Positions 7,639 through 16,293 of a stretch of DNA of 47,618 nt are shown one piece after another. The DNA is from Treponema sp. (GTDB lineage: Bacteria > Spirochaetota > Spirochaetia > Treponematales > Breznakiellaceae): positions 1 to 47,618 of the forward strand of contig JAITIX010000073.1 in NCBI GenBank assembly GCA_031279205.1, in the 5' to 3' direction. Positions within the stretch are counted from its first letter, which is position 1. Each line of letters opens with the position of its first letter. Below the pieces are notes generated by a model. That model did no database searches. It saw only the letters and a list, made by a program, of their open reading frames with translations, and was not told where the DNA came from. The position numbers were made by a program, and so were the translations under genes.

Positions 7639-8360
7639 GGAAATTGTTAAAGTACGACTTCAAGGCGTTTCTGCGAACCATGTTGCCATTCTATCTGGCG
7701 TTGATGGCGCTGTCGTTACTTGCTGGTCTCCAAGGCTGGATAGCAGTTGATTTAACCGCGGAGACTTCGCCTTTGATTATGATCTGGGGCATTGCGCTGG
7801 CCATGGTTTTAACCGTGAATATCATCATGATTGTCCAGCGCTTCCGGGATAACCTGCTTAAAAATGAAGGCTATCTGATGTTCACCCTACCGGTAACAAA
7901 GTGGCAACTGCTAGCGTCAAAGGCGCTTACCGCGCTTGTGTCGCTCATCATAAGTGGACTTACGTTTATACTGTCAGCAATGTTGCTTGATGGACCCCAG
8001 ATAGTGGAGACTCTCTCCGAGTTGCTGCAGGAGATTCAGGAGATTCTCTACAAAGACCACATTGCCACGCTTTTGTTCGCAGTGCTGGTGGCGCTGATTA
8101 CGACATTTCAGCAGATCTGCCTTATCTACGCCGTGTTGCTGGGCAGTCAGATACTGCCGCGCTTCCGCGTATTGGCGGCGCTTGGCGTGTACATTCTGCT
8201 GATGTATGTTCAAGTACGGATAACCATTGCTATTATACCGCGTCTCCCGCAGGAAACTTACAGCCTTCTGCTGGGACAGGGAGCTATCGGAATAGTGTTT
8301 GCGGGGCTGTACTTCTGGCTCTGCGGCTGGTTTCTGCACCATACGCTGAACATAGAATAG
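7632..8360 (+). CDS. ABC transporter permease
   Basis: The protein has 242 residues with about six hydrophobic segments (roughly 18-38, 52-70, 95-115, 140-165, 175-195, 210-232) and a short basic C-terminus, resembling ABC-2-type permeases. It overlaps the ATPase gene by 7 nt, so it is the membrane partner of that protein. Shine-Dalgarno-like GGGAGG lies inside the end of the ATPase gene. Confidence 0.85.
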   Translation: MLGKLLKYDFKAFLRTMLPFYLALMALSLLAGLQGWIAVDLTAETSPLIMIWGIALAMVLTVNIIMIVQRFRDNLLKNEGYLMFTLPVTKWQLLASKALTALVSLIISGLTFILSAMLLDGPQIVETLSELLQEIQEILYKDHIATLLFAVLVALITTFQQICLIYAVLLGSQILPRFRVLAALGVYILLMYVQVRITIAIIPRLPQETYSLLLGQGAIGIVFAGLYFWLCGWFLHHTLNIE

Positions 8361-8365
8361 GGTGC

Positions 8366-8401
8366 GCGATTCATTCGGAACGCAGCGTCCTAATGAATCG
8401 C
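8366..8401 (+). terminator. Stem-loop after the ABC operon
   Basis: Perfect 10-bp arms GCGATTCATT (8366-8375) and AATGAATCGC (8392-8401) with a 16-nt loop, followed at once by a second small hairpin AACCCttcGGGTT (8404-8416). No T-run follows, so it may end transcription with help or stabilise the mRNA end. Confidence 0.5.
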
Positions 8402-8552
8402 AGAACCCTTCGGGTTGGGAGTGATTTGCCGATAATTCTAACGAGATCAGACAAAGCGGACAGACGCTTGGCAGTTCGGACAGACGAGCTATTTTTATCA
8501 GGAGGTCTGCCTGACGGTAGACGGTGTTTCAGGTTTCCACGCCGTGATTTTT

Positions 8553-9713
8553 ATGAGAAAAGTCATACCTATCGTTTTTCTTTTATTATATAGCTTACCC
8601 CTGTGGGCGCAGAGGCAGGCCGAGCGGCCATACTGGTATAGCCTTGAGCGGGGGAAACAGCTCTTTCGCAACGGAGACTATGGAAACGCGCTCATGGCGT
8701 TTGAAGACGCAAGGCGGGACCGCCGTGATATGTATACTCGTATGAAAGACGATATGATCACAGTGCTTTCAATCCCGGAAGTGCGACGTATGGGAGATTC
8801 GCTTGAACTTATCGAGTCATACATAGCTGAACGCTATCATATAAACGCCGCCGCCGCGCTTGAGGAAGTCTATTATCGCGTGTCTAAAGCAGCTATCAAC
8901 GGGTCGGCCAATAGGGTACTTGAGGAACTTGACCATTTGAAAGCCTTCCCTGAAGCCGAATACTGGATCGGGGAGACCTTTCGCATGGAAGGCGAGCTTG
9001 AAGTAGCCCTTGAACAGTACAAGAAAGCCCATGAACAGCGGGCTTTTCTTGAAAACCCTGCGTTTGATACGAATATCCTTGATAAAATAGTGGAACTCCT
9101 CAGAATCAAGCAGCAATATGACGAGATGGAAGCGCAGGCTAGAGAGATACTCGCGCAGGATTCCCTGTACTCAGGCCCCGCCACTACCTTGATCACCATG
9201 GGCAGAATGCTGACTGAGAGCGGCATTAACCAGCTCTTGTCGATTTACCGGCATAATAACACCGCAACAGAATGGGCATACCGGCTCTTGGGCATGTATT
9301 ACTACGCCACAGAAGCGCCCAGACCCAAAGACTATGCTGCAGGCCGACTTAGTCCAGCGGCTGAACACCTTATGATCGCGTTCCTGACCCAGAACACGAT
9401 CCTGATTCAGGAACTTATCCGCCACCAGTATGACTTTGCCTTTAGTACGCTCGACGCCCTCATCACTGACGCCTACCATAACCCGATGCTCGTGGCATAC
9501 ATGGCAGACTGCGAATACTTTAAGACTATCTATTACTTTGCAGCCGCGCTCTATGCTGATGGAAAGCCGGTTCTCGGACGGCGGCTCTGGACCCTTTTGA
9601 GCCTTCACCCCGAAGCGGGCGAATGGAGTAAGCGCTCCGTGAATCAGTTGCGAAGCCCTTTCATGGATAAACCTAGTTTATTTACCCTTGAGAATTTACC
9701 ATTAATCCCTTAG
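8553..9713 (+). CDS. Secreted TPR-like protein
   Basis: The protein has 386 residues from ATG 8553; the longer GTG frame at 8544 is possible. The N-terminus MRKVIPIVFLLLYSLPLWAQ is a clear signal peptide with cleavage after WAQ, so the protein acts in the periplasm. The mature part opens with YSLERGKQLFRNGDYGNALMAFEDARR, a tetratricopeptide-type helix pair; further helical repeats follow, such as YWIGETFRMEGELEVALEQYKKA at about residues 142-164. It probably scaffolds an envelope process. The start has no convincing Shine-Dalgarno site. Confidence 0.75.
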   Translation: MRKVIPIVFLLLYSLPLWAQRQAERPYWYSLERGKQLFRNGDYGNALMAFEDARRDRRDMYTRMKDDMITVLSIPEVRRMGDSLELIESYIAERYHINAAAALEEVYYRVSKAAINGSANRVLEELDHLKAFPEAEYWIGETFRMEGELEVALEQYKKAHEQRAFLENPAFDTNILDKIVELLRIKQQYDEMEAQAREILAQDSLYSGPATTLITMGRMLTESGINQLLSIYRHNNTATEWAYRLLGMYYYATEAPRPKDYAAGRLSPAAEHLMIAFLTQNTILIQELIRHQYDFAFSTLDALITDAYHNPMLVAYMADCEYFKTIYYFAAALYADGKPVLGRRLWTLLSLHPEAGEWSKRSVNQLRSPFMDKPSLFTLENLPLIP

Positions 9714-9716
9714 AGT
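9688..9716 (+). promoter_or_regulatory. Predicted leaderless promoter inside the end of the TPR gene
   Basis: TTGAGA (9688-9693), 17 nt, TAGAGT (9711-9716), then exactly 6 nt to ATG 9723. It has the same geometry as the promoters at 3904, 25607 and 40414. The -10 contains the TAG stop codon of the TPR gene. Confidence 0.45.
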
Positions 9717-9722
9717 AAGACC

Positions 9723-9950
9723 ATGCTTTCCGAAGAATTGAGAGATTTTCTGATTCGTATCCTGACTTCGTGGCAAGTAATCGCGGTTGTGCTTGTGGCG
9801 ATTCTGTATATTATGCTGGTTTCCTATGTAGCGCGTTTTCGCAAGCGTGTAAGCGGCCCCTCGCCTGTAAGAAAAATGCCTAAACTCAGCAAAGAGAGGA
9901 AGCCCGCAAAAACAAGGAACGAGGATGATAAAGAGGATGATAAAAAATAA
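9723..9950 (+). CDS. Small single-span membrane protein
   Basis: The protein has 75 residues: a short amphipathic start, one hydrophobic span (about 18-38, WQVIAVVLVAILYIMLVSYV), then a basic, strongly charged cytoplasmic tail ending in Asp/Glu/Lys repeats. Such proteins often anchor a complex to the inner membrane. It starts 9 nt after the TPR gene and ends 24 nt before the kinase gene. The function is unknown. Confidence 0.6.
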   Translation: MLSEELRDFLIRILTSWQVIAVVLVAILYIMLVSYVARFRKRVSGPSPVRKMPKLSKERKPAKTRNEDDKEDDKK

Positions 9951-9974
9951 AAAAGGTAGAAAAAATAGAGCCTT

Positions 9975-10907
9975 ATGAAAAATTACTTTTTCGGCATTGA
10001 TGGCGGAGGAACACGCTCGCGTATTGCCATTATTAACCGCGCCGAGGAGACGCTTGCCTTTTGTCAGGCGGGCAGCACTAACATCTACTCAGTGTCAGAG
10101 GCCGTGGTTTTTGAAAACCTCGCGACGCTGCTGAATAGCGCGTTACAGCAGGCGGGCATAGCGCGCGACGCGCTTGCAGGGGGCTGCATCGGAAGCGCGG
10201 GACTTTCCCGGCAGAACGAGCTGAGACTGTTTCGCGGCTGGTTCGATATACTCCTAGGCGCGGATTTCCCAGTAAAGTTCTGCACTGACGGTGAAATACT
10301 CTTATACGGCGGGCTTGACGGACCTGAAGGCTACTGCCTCATCGCGGGAACCGGCTCGCTGGCGCTGGCACGTTCCCGCGACGGAACTCTCACGCGGGCT
10401 GGCGGCTTTGGCTACCTCTTAGGCGACGAGGGCGCGGCAGCCTGGATCGGCAAGAGCGCCATTGCCCGTTGCCTGCGAAGTGAAGAAGCGCGCGACCTCC
10501 CCACGTGTATGACAGCGGCGCTCCTGTCCACCTGTAAGCTCAGTAACAGCTCAGACCTGATCCGCTATGTCCATCACGACGCGAACAAGGCTGACATCGC
10601 GGCACTTGCCCCGCTCGTAACAGCCGCCGCCCACAATGGCGATGCGCTAGCGCTCGATATACTACGAAGCGGCGCCGCAGAACTGGCGCTTCTGGTACGC
10701 TCGCTCATCGCCCGCACCCCGCATATAACGAACCGGACACTGGTACTCGCAGGCGGCGTTATGGAACATGACGAAATCGTCCGCGAACACCTAACAACGC
10801 TCTTAGTCACCGAATATCCCAATATAGCGCCCATTACCCCTCGCCGAAACGCGCTTGAGGGCGCGTGCCTGCTGGCTCTGTCCACGACAACACAGCAACA
10901 CGGCTGA
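9975..10907 (+). CDS. BadF/BadG/BcrA/BcrD-type ATPase, probable N-acetylglucosamine kinase
   Basis: The protein has 310 residues. It shows the ASKHA phosphate-1 motif FGIDGGGTRSR at the N-terminus, the phosphate-2 region LIAGTGSLALARS near 117-129, GGFGYLLGDEGAAAWIGK near 136-153 and the adenosine motif LVLAGGV near 257. This combination is that of eukaryote-like GlcNAc kinases of the BadF family, which phosphorylate amino sugars recovered from peptidoglycan or chitin. The exact sugar cannot be stated. The 21-bp array lies about 150 bp downstream. Confidence 0.85.
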   Translation: MKNYFFGIDGGGTRSRIAIINRAEETLAFCQAGSTNIYSVSEAVVFENLATLLNSALQQAGIARDALAGGCIGSAGLSRQNELRLFRGWFDILLGADFPVKFCTDGEILLYGGLDGPEGYCLIAGTGSLALARSRDGTLTRAGGFGYLLGDEGAAAWIGKSAIARCLRSEEARDLPTCMTAALLSTCKLSNSSDLIRYVHHDANKADIAALAPLVTAAAHNGDALALDILRSGAAELALLVRSLIARTPHITNRTLVLAGGVMEHDEIVREHLTTLLVTEYPNIAPITPRRNALEGACLLALSTTTQQHG

Positions 10908-11054
10908 AAGCCACGCCTAGCTGCAGGGAAAATTTGGTTGACAACTAGATGATATAAAACGTGAGTTCGACAATACATCTCATCGAACTCAACGTTGTTT
11001 ACGCTCCATAAACTAGCCGCTTCACGCTCTTTTAAGTCTCTCGTTAAAACTTTT

Positions 11055-11399
11055 GGGTCAATAGTTATAACTTCTGGATCAATAGTTATAACTTCTGGAT
11101 CAATAGTTATAACTTCTGAGTCAATAGTTATAACTTCTAAGTCAATAGTTATAACTTCTGGATCAATAGTTATAACTTCTGGATCAATAGTTATAACTTC
11201 TGGGTCAATAGTTATAACTTCTAAGTCAATAGTTATAACTTCTAGGTCAATAGTTATAACTTCTAAGTCAATAGTTATAACTTCTAAGTCAATAGTTATA
11301 ACTTCTGGATCAATAGTTATAACTTCTAAGTCAATAGTTATAACTTCTGAGTCAATAGTTATAACTTCTGGGTCAATAGTTATAACTTCTGGGTCTATC
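11055..11399. repeat. 21-bp tandem array 1 (16 units, palindrome GTTATAAC)
   Basis: GTTATAAC occurs at 11064 and every 21 bp up to 11379, 16 times without slippage. Most units are AGTTATAACT plus an 11-mer TCTRRRTCAAT; variation is limited to the three R positions, as GGA, GAG, AAG, GGG or AGG. One frame from TTG 10995 to 11417 stays open and reads as heptads SIVITS-X, with X = Gly, Glu, Lys or Arg. The flanks also carry short direct repeats (CTAGCCGC / CTAGCCTC). Twenty-one base pairs equal two helical turns, so all palindromes face one side of the helix. I do not consider the frame a proven gene. Confidence 0.95.
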
Positions 11400-11801
11400 G
11401 TTAGATCCGTAAACTAGCCTCTTTACCATGCGTAAACAGAGAGACGGAACAGGGTGCAAGAGAGTGGCGCCGAGCAGATAAACCGCACTATTCATAGGGT
11501 GAATGATATAAATGTTGAAAACAAGGAGCAGAATAAATATTGACTCGCGAGGCGTTGTGGTTTAAGGTGAGTTGAGATAAGGTCGGGCGGTCGGTATGCA
11601 AGAATGAGCGTGAATGTACGAAGGTTTAGGCTCATTCAGTGAATATGCACCTTAGCTCTACGAAGCGTTAAGGCGCGTATCAAAATAAAGATCAGCGGAA
11701 GATCAAAGGAGGTGTGTTTTTCTCTCAGGATAGAGAGTGTATTTGGTAAAGGGAAGTTTCCTTTAGTTATCATTTTTTATGTACCTTAAGGAGGTATAAA
11801 G
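11400..11801. other. Non-coding leader region before the esterase gene
   Basis: No convincing gene. It contains an inverted repeat GAATGAGC / GCTCATTC (11602-11609 and 11630-11637), an unused strong Shine-Dalgarno-like AAAGGAGGT near 11706, a small hairpin CTCTC...GAGAG (about 11723-11738), and the real ribosome site TAAGGAGGT before TTG 11802. It may be a regulated 5' leader. Confidence 0.4.
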
Positions 11802-13451
11802 TTGAGTAATCGAAAAGTAAGTATTGGAATAGCCTTGGTGTTGTGCCTCGTGTTGCTAGGAATGGCGTGTACATCGGCTGGAGCGCCTGTGGAAACGTCG
11901 TCTACTCCTGCTTCTACTCCTGCTCCTGCTCTTAGCGTGTCTTTGGTTACCAAGAGTGGTCCTATAGAAGGGCTTTATGCGGATGAGGTGTATGCGTATA
12001 AGGGGATTCCTTATGCAAAGGCGCCGATAGGTGATTTACGGTTTGCTCCACCGCAAGATGTTGAGCCGTGGACTGCGGTTCGCGACTGCACGCAAACTGG
12101 TCCCCTATCGATCCAGAAGCCTGCTATGGCTATGTTTTTGGACACGGATGAGCAGTCTGAAGATTGTCTCTCGTTGAATGTGTGGACTCCTGCTGCGCCG
12201 AATTCTGGCGAGAAACTGCCGGTCTATGTGTATATCCACGGCGGTGGCTTTGGAGCAGGGTCGGGTAATGACAAGACTACTGGGGGACCGAGTTTTGCGC
12301 GCAATGGTATTGTAACAGTAGCCGTGAACTACCGGCTTGGTACGCTGGGCTTCTTTGCGTCAGAGGAGACCTACAAGCAGTACGGCACGACCGGCAACTG
12401 GGGGATACTTGACCAGATCAAGGCGCTGGAATGGGTCCGCGATAATATTGCGGACTTTGGTGGAGACCCTTCACAGGTAACCATTGGAGGAGAGTCTGCT
12501 GGAAGTTGGAGTGTTTCAGCGCTTATCCTAAGTCCGCTGGCGAAGGGCTTGTTCCATAGCGCGATTATGGAAAGTGGGACTGTCCTTGCTTTGCACGCGC
12601 TTTTCCCGCATCGGGGCAACTTAGAAAAATCCATAGAAGCATCGCAGCAAATCGCAGATATGTTTGGCGCTGAGGATACTCCCGAAGGATTGCAGCTTTT
12701 GAGGCAGGCAGACCCAATAGTTCTGGACTATTTTGCCCCCTTTGCAGCAGATCAAGTTCCAATGCATGCGTTTTTTATGACGCCGATCTTTGACGGCTAT
12801 GTGATTCCGAAAGATCCGGTGGCGGCCTTGCAAGCGGGCGACTTCAATCAGGTGCCTATCCTTATAGGGTTTAACCGCGATGAAGGGAGCCTCTTTATTC
12901 AGAGTGCGGTGGATGAGAAAATCTACAAGAATTTTGCGGCGCGTATACTAATGAAAGATTACGGCGCCTTTGTGGAGCGTTTCCCGGTTGACGAGCAGCA
13001 TTCGGCGGCGCAAAGAGCCCAGCAGCTTACAGCCTATGCGTTGTTCAGTGCCTGCGAAAAGGTGTTTGCAGATACGCTTGCCACGGATAACAAAGTGTAT
13101 CTGTACAACTACAACTTTGTGGCGCCTGACGATCCGAGGACTTCGATTTTTGGCGCGTATCATTCATCGGAGTTGACGTATGCGTTCAACAGCCTTGACA
13201 TAACGGGACGCTCTGCTCCGGAAAGTATAAAGATGGCAGGAGAATTTCACACCCGCCTGAGTAACTTTATCAAGAACGGCGATCCGAATGTTGGCGCGAA
13301 CCCGCCAACGGCTACTGTCTGGCCCCTGTATGATCCGGCGGATCCTCAGGTTATCTTCTTTGATAATGAAGTAACCACAGGAGCATTGCCTGATCAGGAA
13401 AACCTTGACTTCGTGGCGCGTCTTTTCCATTGGACTGACAGCGCACATTGA
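11802..13451 (+). CDS. Type B carboxylesterase lipoprotein
   Basis: The protein has 549 residues. Lipobox LGMAC (Cys23) is followed by a Ser/Thr/Pro linker, so the enzyme is membrane-anchored and periplasmic or surface-exposed. It is an alpha/beta-hydrolase of the esterase/lipase type B (cholinesterase-like) family: EDCLSLNVW (120-128), oxyanion HGGGF (146-150), nucleophile in GGESAGS (Ser232), acid Glu361 in NRDEGS, and His454 in GAYHSSEL. Length is usual for the family. The natural substrate is unknown; removal of acetyl or feruloyl groups from plant polymers would suit a gut niche but is inference. The start is TTG 11802 with Shine-Dalgarno TAAGGAGGT. The neighbouring region is repeat-rich, hinting at accessory DNA. 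Confidence 0.92.
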   Translation: MSNRKVSIGIALVLCLVLLGMACTSAGAPVETSSTPASTPAPALSVSLVTKSGPIEGLYADEVYAYKGIPYAKAPIGDLRFAPPQDVEPWTAVRDCTQTGPLSIQKPAMAMFLDTDEQSEDCLSLNVWTPAAPNSGEKLPVYVYIHGGGFGAGSGNDKTTGGPSFARNGIVTVAVNYRLGTLGFFASEETYKQYGTTGNWGILDQIKALEWVRDNIADFGGDPSQVTIGGESAGSWSVSALILSPLAKGLFHSAIMESGTVLALHALFPHRGNLEKSIEASQQIADMFGAEDTPEGLQLLRQADPIVLDYFAPFAADQVPMHAFFMTPIFDGYVIPKDPVAALQAGDFNQVPILIGFNRDEGSLFIQSAVDEKIYKNFAARILMKDYGAFVERFPVDEQHSAAQRAQQLTAYALFSACEKVFADTLATDNKVYLYNYNFVAPDDPRTSIFGAYHSSELTYAFNSLDITGRSAPESIKMAGEFHTRLSNFIKNGDPNVGANPPTATVWPLYDPADPQVIFFDNEVTTGALPDQENLDFVARLFHWTDSAH

Positions 13452-13460
13452 TAGTTTTTA

Positions 13461-13494
13461 CGCCGGTGAGCGACTTTTATGGGGTTCACCGGTG
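13461..13494. terminator. Stem-loop between convergent esterase and response-regulator genes
   Basis: Arms ACGCCGGTGA and TCACCGGTGT (9 of 10 pairs) around a 15-nt loop, 10 nt after the esterase stop. There is no long T-run; it could serve either direction. Confidence 0.45.
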
Positions 13495-13621
13495 TCCCTC
13501 TCACCATACACGCCGGCGGCCTTCCCGCTAAAACTGCCACACCACCCGTACCAAACAGGACTGCTCCCCGTCGCTGAATCTCTGACGTGAGAGGCGCGGG
13601 CGCCAGGATGAGCAAGACAGC

Positions 13622-14998
13622 TTAATCTTCCCGATCAGTATCATTGCTGTTGGTATCGCCATTCATTTTTGCAAGTTTGCGGTGCAAGGTCTTGCGGCCT
13701 ATGGCGAGTGTTTCAGCGGTACGGCTCTTGTTACCTTTGAGAAACGAAAGCGTGTCGCGGATGATGATACGCTCGGATTCTTCGAGGCTTGTACCCAGAG
13801 GGATGCGTATCCAGCCATCGTCTGATTGGGCGCGGAGTGTGGGTGGCAGGTCGTCTTCGGTGATGATACTGCCTTTACTCATAACCACGGCGCTTTCCAT
13901 GCAGTTCCGCAGTTCCCGCACATTGCCCGGCCAGTCGTAAGAGTAGAGCGCGGCGCGGGCTTTCTCGTTGATGCCTTCAATTCGCTTGTTGTTTTCCTGG
14001 GCAAACTCCCGCAAAAACGCGGTGATGAGGAGCGGAATGTCATCCTTGCGTTCACGCAGTGGAGGGACAAGAATCGTTACCACGTTAAGGCGGAAATAAA
14101 GGTCTTCACGGAAGTTACCTTTCTCGATTTCCGTCTTGAGATCGCGGTTTGTGGCGGCAACGATACGCACGTCGGTCTCAATGGTTTCCTCACCACCAAG
14201 CCGCTCAAACTTTTTTTCCTGCAAAATGCGCAGAAGTTTTATCTGGATATTCTGATCGATTTCACCAATTTCATCGAGAAAGAGTGTTCCCTCATTGGCA
14301 AGCTCGAAACGTCCACGCCGGCGACTTGCCGCACCAGTAAAGCTGCCCTTTTCATGGCCAAACAGTTCGCTTTCAAGCAGGCTTTCAGAAAGCGCGGCAC
14401 AGTGTACCTTGATAAGCGGCTTTTTGGCGCGCGGCGACAAGCCGTGGATAGCGTCGGCGACTAGTTCCTTGCCCACGCCGGATTCGCCGGTAATGAGAAC
14501 TGAGGCTTTGGACGGGGCAACACGGCTTATGATGTCAAACACTTTTTGCAGGGGAGCGCTGGTACCGATGATGGTTTCAAACTGCTTCTGGTGTTCTAGT
14601 TCTTCTTCCATGCGCCGGTTTTTCTGGGCAAGTTCCTGATTCTGGAGCGCTCGTTTGACAATAAAAGAAAGGTGTTCAAGGTTGGGCGGCTTGGTGAGAA
14701 AATCATAGGCTCCGTTCCGCATGGCTGCGACCGCGCTGTCCACGCTCCCATGGCCAGTGAGTATGATGACCGGCATACCCGGGGCTTCCGTAACAATGGA
14801 CTTGAGCAGTTCTTCCCCGCTTAAGCCGTCCATACGAAGATCAGTGATAACCAGATCAATGTCGCCTTTCTGGAAGCGTTTCCACGCCTCGTTACCTTGA
14901 GCAGCAGTTATAACCTCATAGCCATCCATCTCAAGGTACTCGGCCAAGCCTTCCCGTATGTGTTTTTCGTCATCAACTACCAATAGTCTAAATTTCAT
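13622..14998 (-). CDS. Sigma-54-dependent NtrC-family response regulator
   Basis: The protein has 458 residues from ATG 14998, preceded by AAGGAG; an in-frame ATG at 15019 lacks a site of its own. The receiver domain (1-120) has Asp9/Asp10, phospho-acceptor Asp53 and Lys102. The AAA+ domain has Walker A GESGVGKE (170-177), Walker B TLFLDEIGEID and the sigma-54 loop GSFTGA (217-222; the usual form is GAFTGA). A Fis-type helix-turn-helix lies at the C-terminus (GNKSRTAETLAIGRKTLHRKL). It activates RNA polymerase with sigma-54 from enhancer sites. The kinase gene lies 13 nt upstream. Targets are unknown. Confidence 0.92.
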   Translation of the reverse strand: MKFRLLVVDDEKHIREGLAEYLEMDGYEVITAAQGNEAWKRFQKGDIDLVITDLRMDGLSGEELLKSIVTEAPGMPVIILTGHGSVDSAVAAMRNGAYDFLTKPPNLEHLSFIVKRALQNQELAQKNRRMEEELEHQKQFETIIGTSAPLQKVFDIISRVAPSKASVLITGESGVGKELVADAIHGLSPRAKKPLIKVHCAALSESLLESELFGHEKGSFTGAASRRRGRFELANEGTLFLDEIGEIDQNIQIKLLRILQEKKFERLGGEETIETDVRIVAATNRDLKTEIEKGNFREDLYFRLNVVTILVPPLRERKDDIPLLITAFLREFAQENNKRIEGINEKARAALYSYDWPGNVRELRNCMESAVVMSKGSIITEDDLPPTLRAQSDDGWIRIPLGTSLEESERIIIRDTLSFLKGNKSRTAETLAIGRKTLHRKLAKMNGDTNSNDTDRED

Positions 14999-15011
14999 TG
15001 TTACGCGCTCC

Positions 15012-16283
15012 TTATGCAAGACTACTCAGTCGGCGTAATTCTTCAATAGAAGTTTCCCCATGATACGCGGTGTCCTCCTTGTCGCTGCCATAGCCAATGA
15101 GCCGCCGTTCCTTCTGAGGGACAGGCAGGGAAATGGTGAAACAGGTCCCCTCGCTGGGTCTGGACTTAACCGTGATTTCTCCCTGATGCTCACGGATAAT
15201 TTTGAACACGAGCGTCAGACCAAGTCCCGAACCGGTTGCTTTGGTGGTGAAGTACGGCTCAAAAATCTTTGACAGATTCTCCTCTGGAATCCCGACTCCT
15301 GTATCGCTGATGCTGATAAAGACCTCTGTATCAGTCGCTTCGGTTATAACCGTGAGTACGCCGCCCTCGGACATGGCTGCTATGGCATTTTTGATAAGGT
15401 CTAGCAAAACCTGTTTTATGTGGCGTTCATCAAAGTTAATGGCTGGCAGGTCCTTGGCGAGCCGTAATTCGCTGGCGATATGCGCCTGTTCCAGTTCAAC
15501 GCCGACAAAACTGATGAGTTCCCTGATGATCTCGTTGATGTCCCCCTTGCGCAGGTCCATATCCATTGGCCTCACAGCGAAGAGGAAGTCTACGACAATA
15601 TGGTTCAGGCGGTCAATTTCCTCGTTCACCACAGCAAGGTATTTATCCAAGAGCTTGAAATACCTGGCCATTTCGGTACTGTCATCCGACCCATGCTCCT
15701 TGAAATAAGCCTCTTTGTTGGTATTGGTCGCCTTCTGGATAAGCTGAATGTGAATCGAAAGCGAGCCGAGCGGATTTTTTATCTCATGCGCGACGCCTGC
15801 TGCCAGCGTAGTGAGGCTGGCGAGGTTTTCCATGCGCCGCATAAGCGCCTCTTTACTCCGCTTCTCGGTAATATCTTCTATATAAATCAGGGAACCACAG
15901 ACCTGCCAGTTGCGCACGAGCGGTAACACATCGAAGGAGAGTAGTCGCTGTTTACCATTGACCTCCACGTCAAACTCTTGCTCCTGTACCCGATCCCCGT
16001 TTTGGAGCGTGGTCTCAAAGAACATAGCTACTATATCGTCCTGAATTTGGGTCCAGATCGGTTTGGTTCCCTCGCTTGCGTTCAACGATAGGAAACGTTC
16101 CGCATATTTGTTTGCCAGAACCAGGTTATGCTCAGTATCGCAGACCAGAATCCCCTCGATGAGGGAATCAAGCACAGTTTCCAGCCGGTCGATTTCAGCA
16201 GCCGCTGAAAAGAGCAGATCACGGATTTGCTCTACTGTCAGTTTGTTTAGTTTCTGCAAGGTTCGTCTGATGAATTGTCGCAT
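15012..16283 (-). CDS. NtrB-like PAS sensor histidine kinase
   Basis: The protein has 423 residues from ATG 16283, chosen for the AGAGGA site 6-8 nt upstream. It has no membrane span, so it is cytoplasmic. A PAS domain lies at about 35-140 ([22 protein letters not shown]), a HisKA domain with [11 protein letters not shown] (His166), and an HATPase domain with DLIKNA (N box), ISDTGVGIP (G1) and GSGLGL (G2). It is cotranscribed with the NtrC-type regulator, so the pair forms one two-component system. The signal is unknown. A polar tail of about 30 residues follows the kinase domain. Confidence 0.92.
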   Translation of the reverse strand: MRQFIRRTLQKLNKLTVEQIRDLLFSAAAEIDRLETVLDSLIEGILVCDTEHNLVLANKYAERFLSLNASEGTKPIWTQIQDDIVAMFFETTLQNGDRVQEQEFDVEVNGKQRLLSFDVLPLVRNWQVCGSLIYIEDITEKRSKEALMRRMENLASLTTLAAGVAHEIKNPLGSLSIHIQLIQKATNTNKEAYFKEHGSDDSTEMARYFKLLDKYLAVVNEEIDRLNHIVVDFLFAVRPMDMDLRKGDINEIIRELISFVGVELEQAHIASELRLAKDLPAINFDERHIKQVLLDLIKNAIAAMSEGGVLTVITEATDTEVFISISDTGVGIPEENLSKIFEPYFTTKATGSGLGLTLVFKIIREHQGEITVKSRPSEGTCFTISLPVPQKERRLIGYGSDKEDTAYHGETSIEELRRLSSLA

Positions 16284-16293
16284 AGCATCCTCT

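Noticed and set aside
8393-8593. 66-codon frame before the TPR gene
   Set aside because: It overlaps the hairpins and the signal-peptide start of the real gene in another frame and has no motif.
11055-11399. CRISPR array
   Set aside because: Units are directly adjacent 21-mers with almost no variable spacer; the same holds for arrays 2 and 3, and no cas gene is present.
10995-11417. 140-codon open frame of SIVITS heptads as a protein-coding gene
   Set aside because: A 21-bp repeat without a stop stays open for any length, so the open frame is weak evidence. The start is TTG with no ribosome site. Kept as a repeat, with coding left as a question.
14906-15350. Single GTTATAAC sites in the kinase and regulator genes as part of the array system
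   Set aside because: Two isolated octamers in 48 kb are near chance expectation and are not periodic.
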